Assembly: GCF_018130505.1 (NCBI RefSeq)
Contig: NZ_JAFCKH010000008.1
Coordinates: 310,001-374,000, forward strand
DNA length: 64,000 nt
Source: Bradyrhizobium tropiciagri
GTDB lineage: Bacteria > Pseudomonadota > Alphaproteobacteria > Rhizobiales > Xanthobacteraceae
Direction: 5' to 3'
The notes below the pieces were generated by a model that searched no databases, was not told where the DNA came from, and worked only from the letters and a program-made list of their open reading frames with translations. Shown in pieces: positions 63,717-64,000 of this stretch. A program made the translations under genes and the position numbers. Numbering within the stretch: position 1 is the stretch's first letter; every line of letters begins with the position of its first letter.

Positions 63717-63744
63717 CAATGACTGACTAGTCAGTCATTGTCAA
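63717..63744 (-). promoter_or_regulatory. 24-bp operator palindrome and promoter of the TetR export operon
   Basis: Bases 63717-63740 are a perfect 24-bp palindrome with centre TGACTAGTCA. A -35 box TTGACA (minus strand, 63739-63744) overlaps one end. With 17-bp spacing the -10 region would be 63716-63721 (CATTGT), and transcription would start near 63709, the ATG itself. Repressor on the palindrome would block RNA polymerase. Confidence 0.7.
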
Positions 63745-63896
63745 TACGTTCAAGAGGGAGAACGCGGCCGGGTCGGAAAGGTTTCAGTTTGTGGGCGGTT
63801 GTCGTGCACAGGCCACCGCCGGTCATGCCCGATGCAATGCCATCGACGCGGGCTATTTCCGCCCGAGCGCTACGCCTTGAGGCGCGCCGCAAATCC

Positions 63897-64000
63897 TCAG
63901 CCGTGGAATTTCAGCCCGTCGAGAATCTTGTCGACCACCTTGCGCTCGGCGCGCACGGCAATGCCGACGAGATTGAGGTCGGTGCGCGGCACCGCCCTCA
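63897..64000 (-). CDS. C-terminal fragment of an unidentified protein
   Basis: An open frame on the minus strand runs in from beyond the window and ends at TGA 63897-63899. It reads PRTDLNLVGIAVRAERKVVD and then KILDGLKFHG. I do not recognise the family from 34 residues. The 152-bp region between it and the export operon (63745-63896) holds nothing recognised. Confidence 0.45.
   Translation of the reverse strand, partial: RAVPRTDLNLVGIAVRAERKVVDKILDGLKFHG

Overview
The window is high-GC DNA from an alphaproteobacterium, most likely Bradyrhizobium or a close relative in the Nitrobacteraceae. Four things support this: the protein families (Usg, DUF2778/Tlde1, Anbu, several class III cyclases), a rhizobial-type RpoH promoter on groESL, a CtrA box, and many short palindromic repeats of the kind scattered through Bradyrhizobium genomes. 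About 50 genes are supported. No transposase, integrase, CRISPR array or rRNA was seen.

Layout. 1-0.9 kb: end of a flavin monooxygenase gene and a small lipoprotein. 0.9-3.1 kb: a tRNA-Leu(UAA) gene split by a 238-nt group I intron, followed at once by two low-GC genes, a protein with a HEPN/AbiJ-like C-terminus and a DUF4917 SIR2-like protein. This looks like a small acquired defence island. 3.3-4.8 kb: acyltransferase. 4.8-17.5 kb: a peptide or acyl-amino-acid scavenging cluster with a binding protein, three M20 hydrolases, an M81 (MlrC-like) hydrolase, an amidase and a complete Dpp-type ABC transporter behind a predicted sigma-54 promoter. 17.6-25.1 kb: crotonase, lipase-like hydrolase, quinone reductase, HCCA isomerase, GST, MetE-like protein, XGPRT and CinA-like protein. 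25.3-33.4 kb: the permuted ATP-grasp / alpha-E / transglutaminase triad and, 4 kb further on, the proteasome-like Anbu protease, with unrelated genes between them. 33.4-38.1 kb: SDR, MFS transporter, nucleoside transporter, a cupin with a histone-like tail, and Usg. 38.4-40.6 kb: groES-groEL with RpoH promoter and a degenerate CIRCE. 40.6-47.6 kb: a SAM-cyclase-AAA-TPR protein, an SPFH protein, two degenerate tRNA-like sequences and AMP nucleosidase. 47.8-55.1 kb: a Tlde1-type cell-wall protein with a CtrA box, DUF899, two glycosyltransferases, small secreted proteins, DUF72 and DUF488. 55.2-57.4 kb: an amidase-TetR operon with paired operators. 57.6-64 kb: PhzF, a membrane cyclase, and a TetR/HlyD/ATPase/permease export operon with a 24-bp operator palindrome.

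The best candidate for an undescribed system is the HEPN-like plus SIR2-like pair beside the intron-split tRNA. The most decodable regulation is at the sigma-54, CtrA, RpoH/CIRCE and two TetR sites. All functions are read from the sequence and from family knowledge; no search was run.
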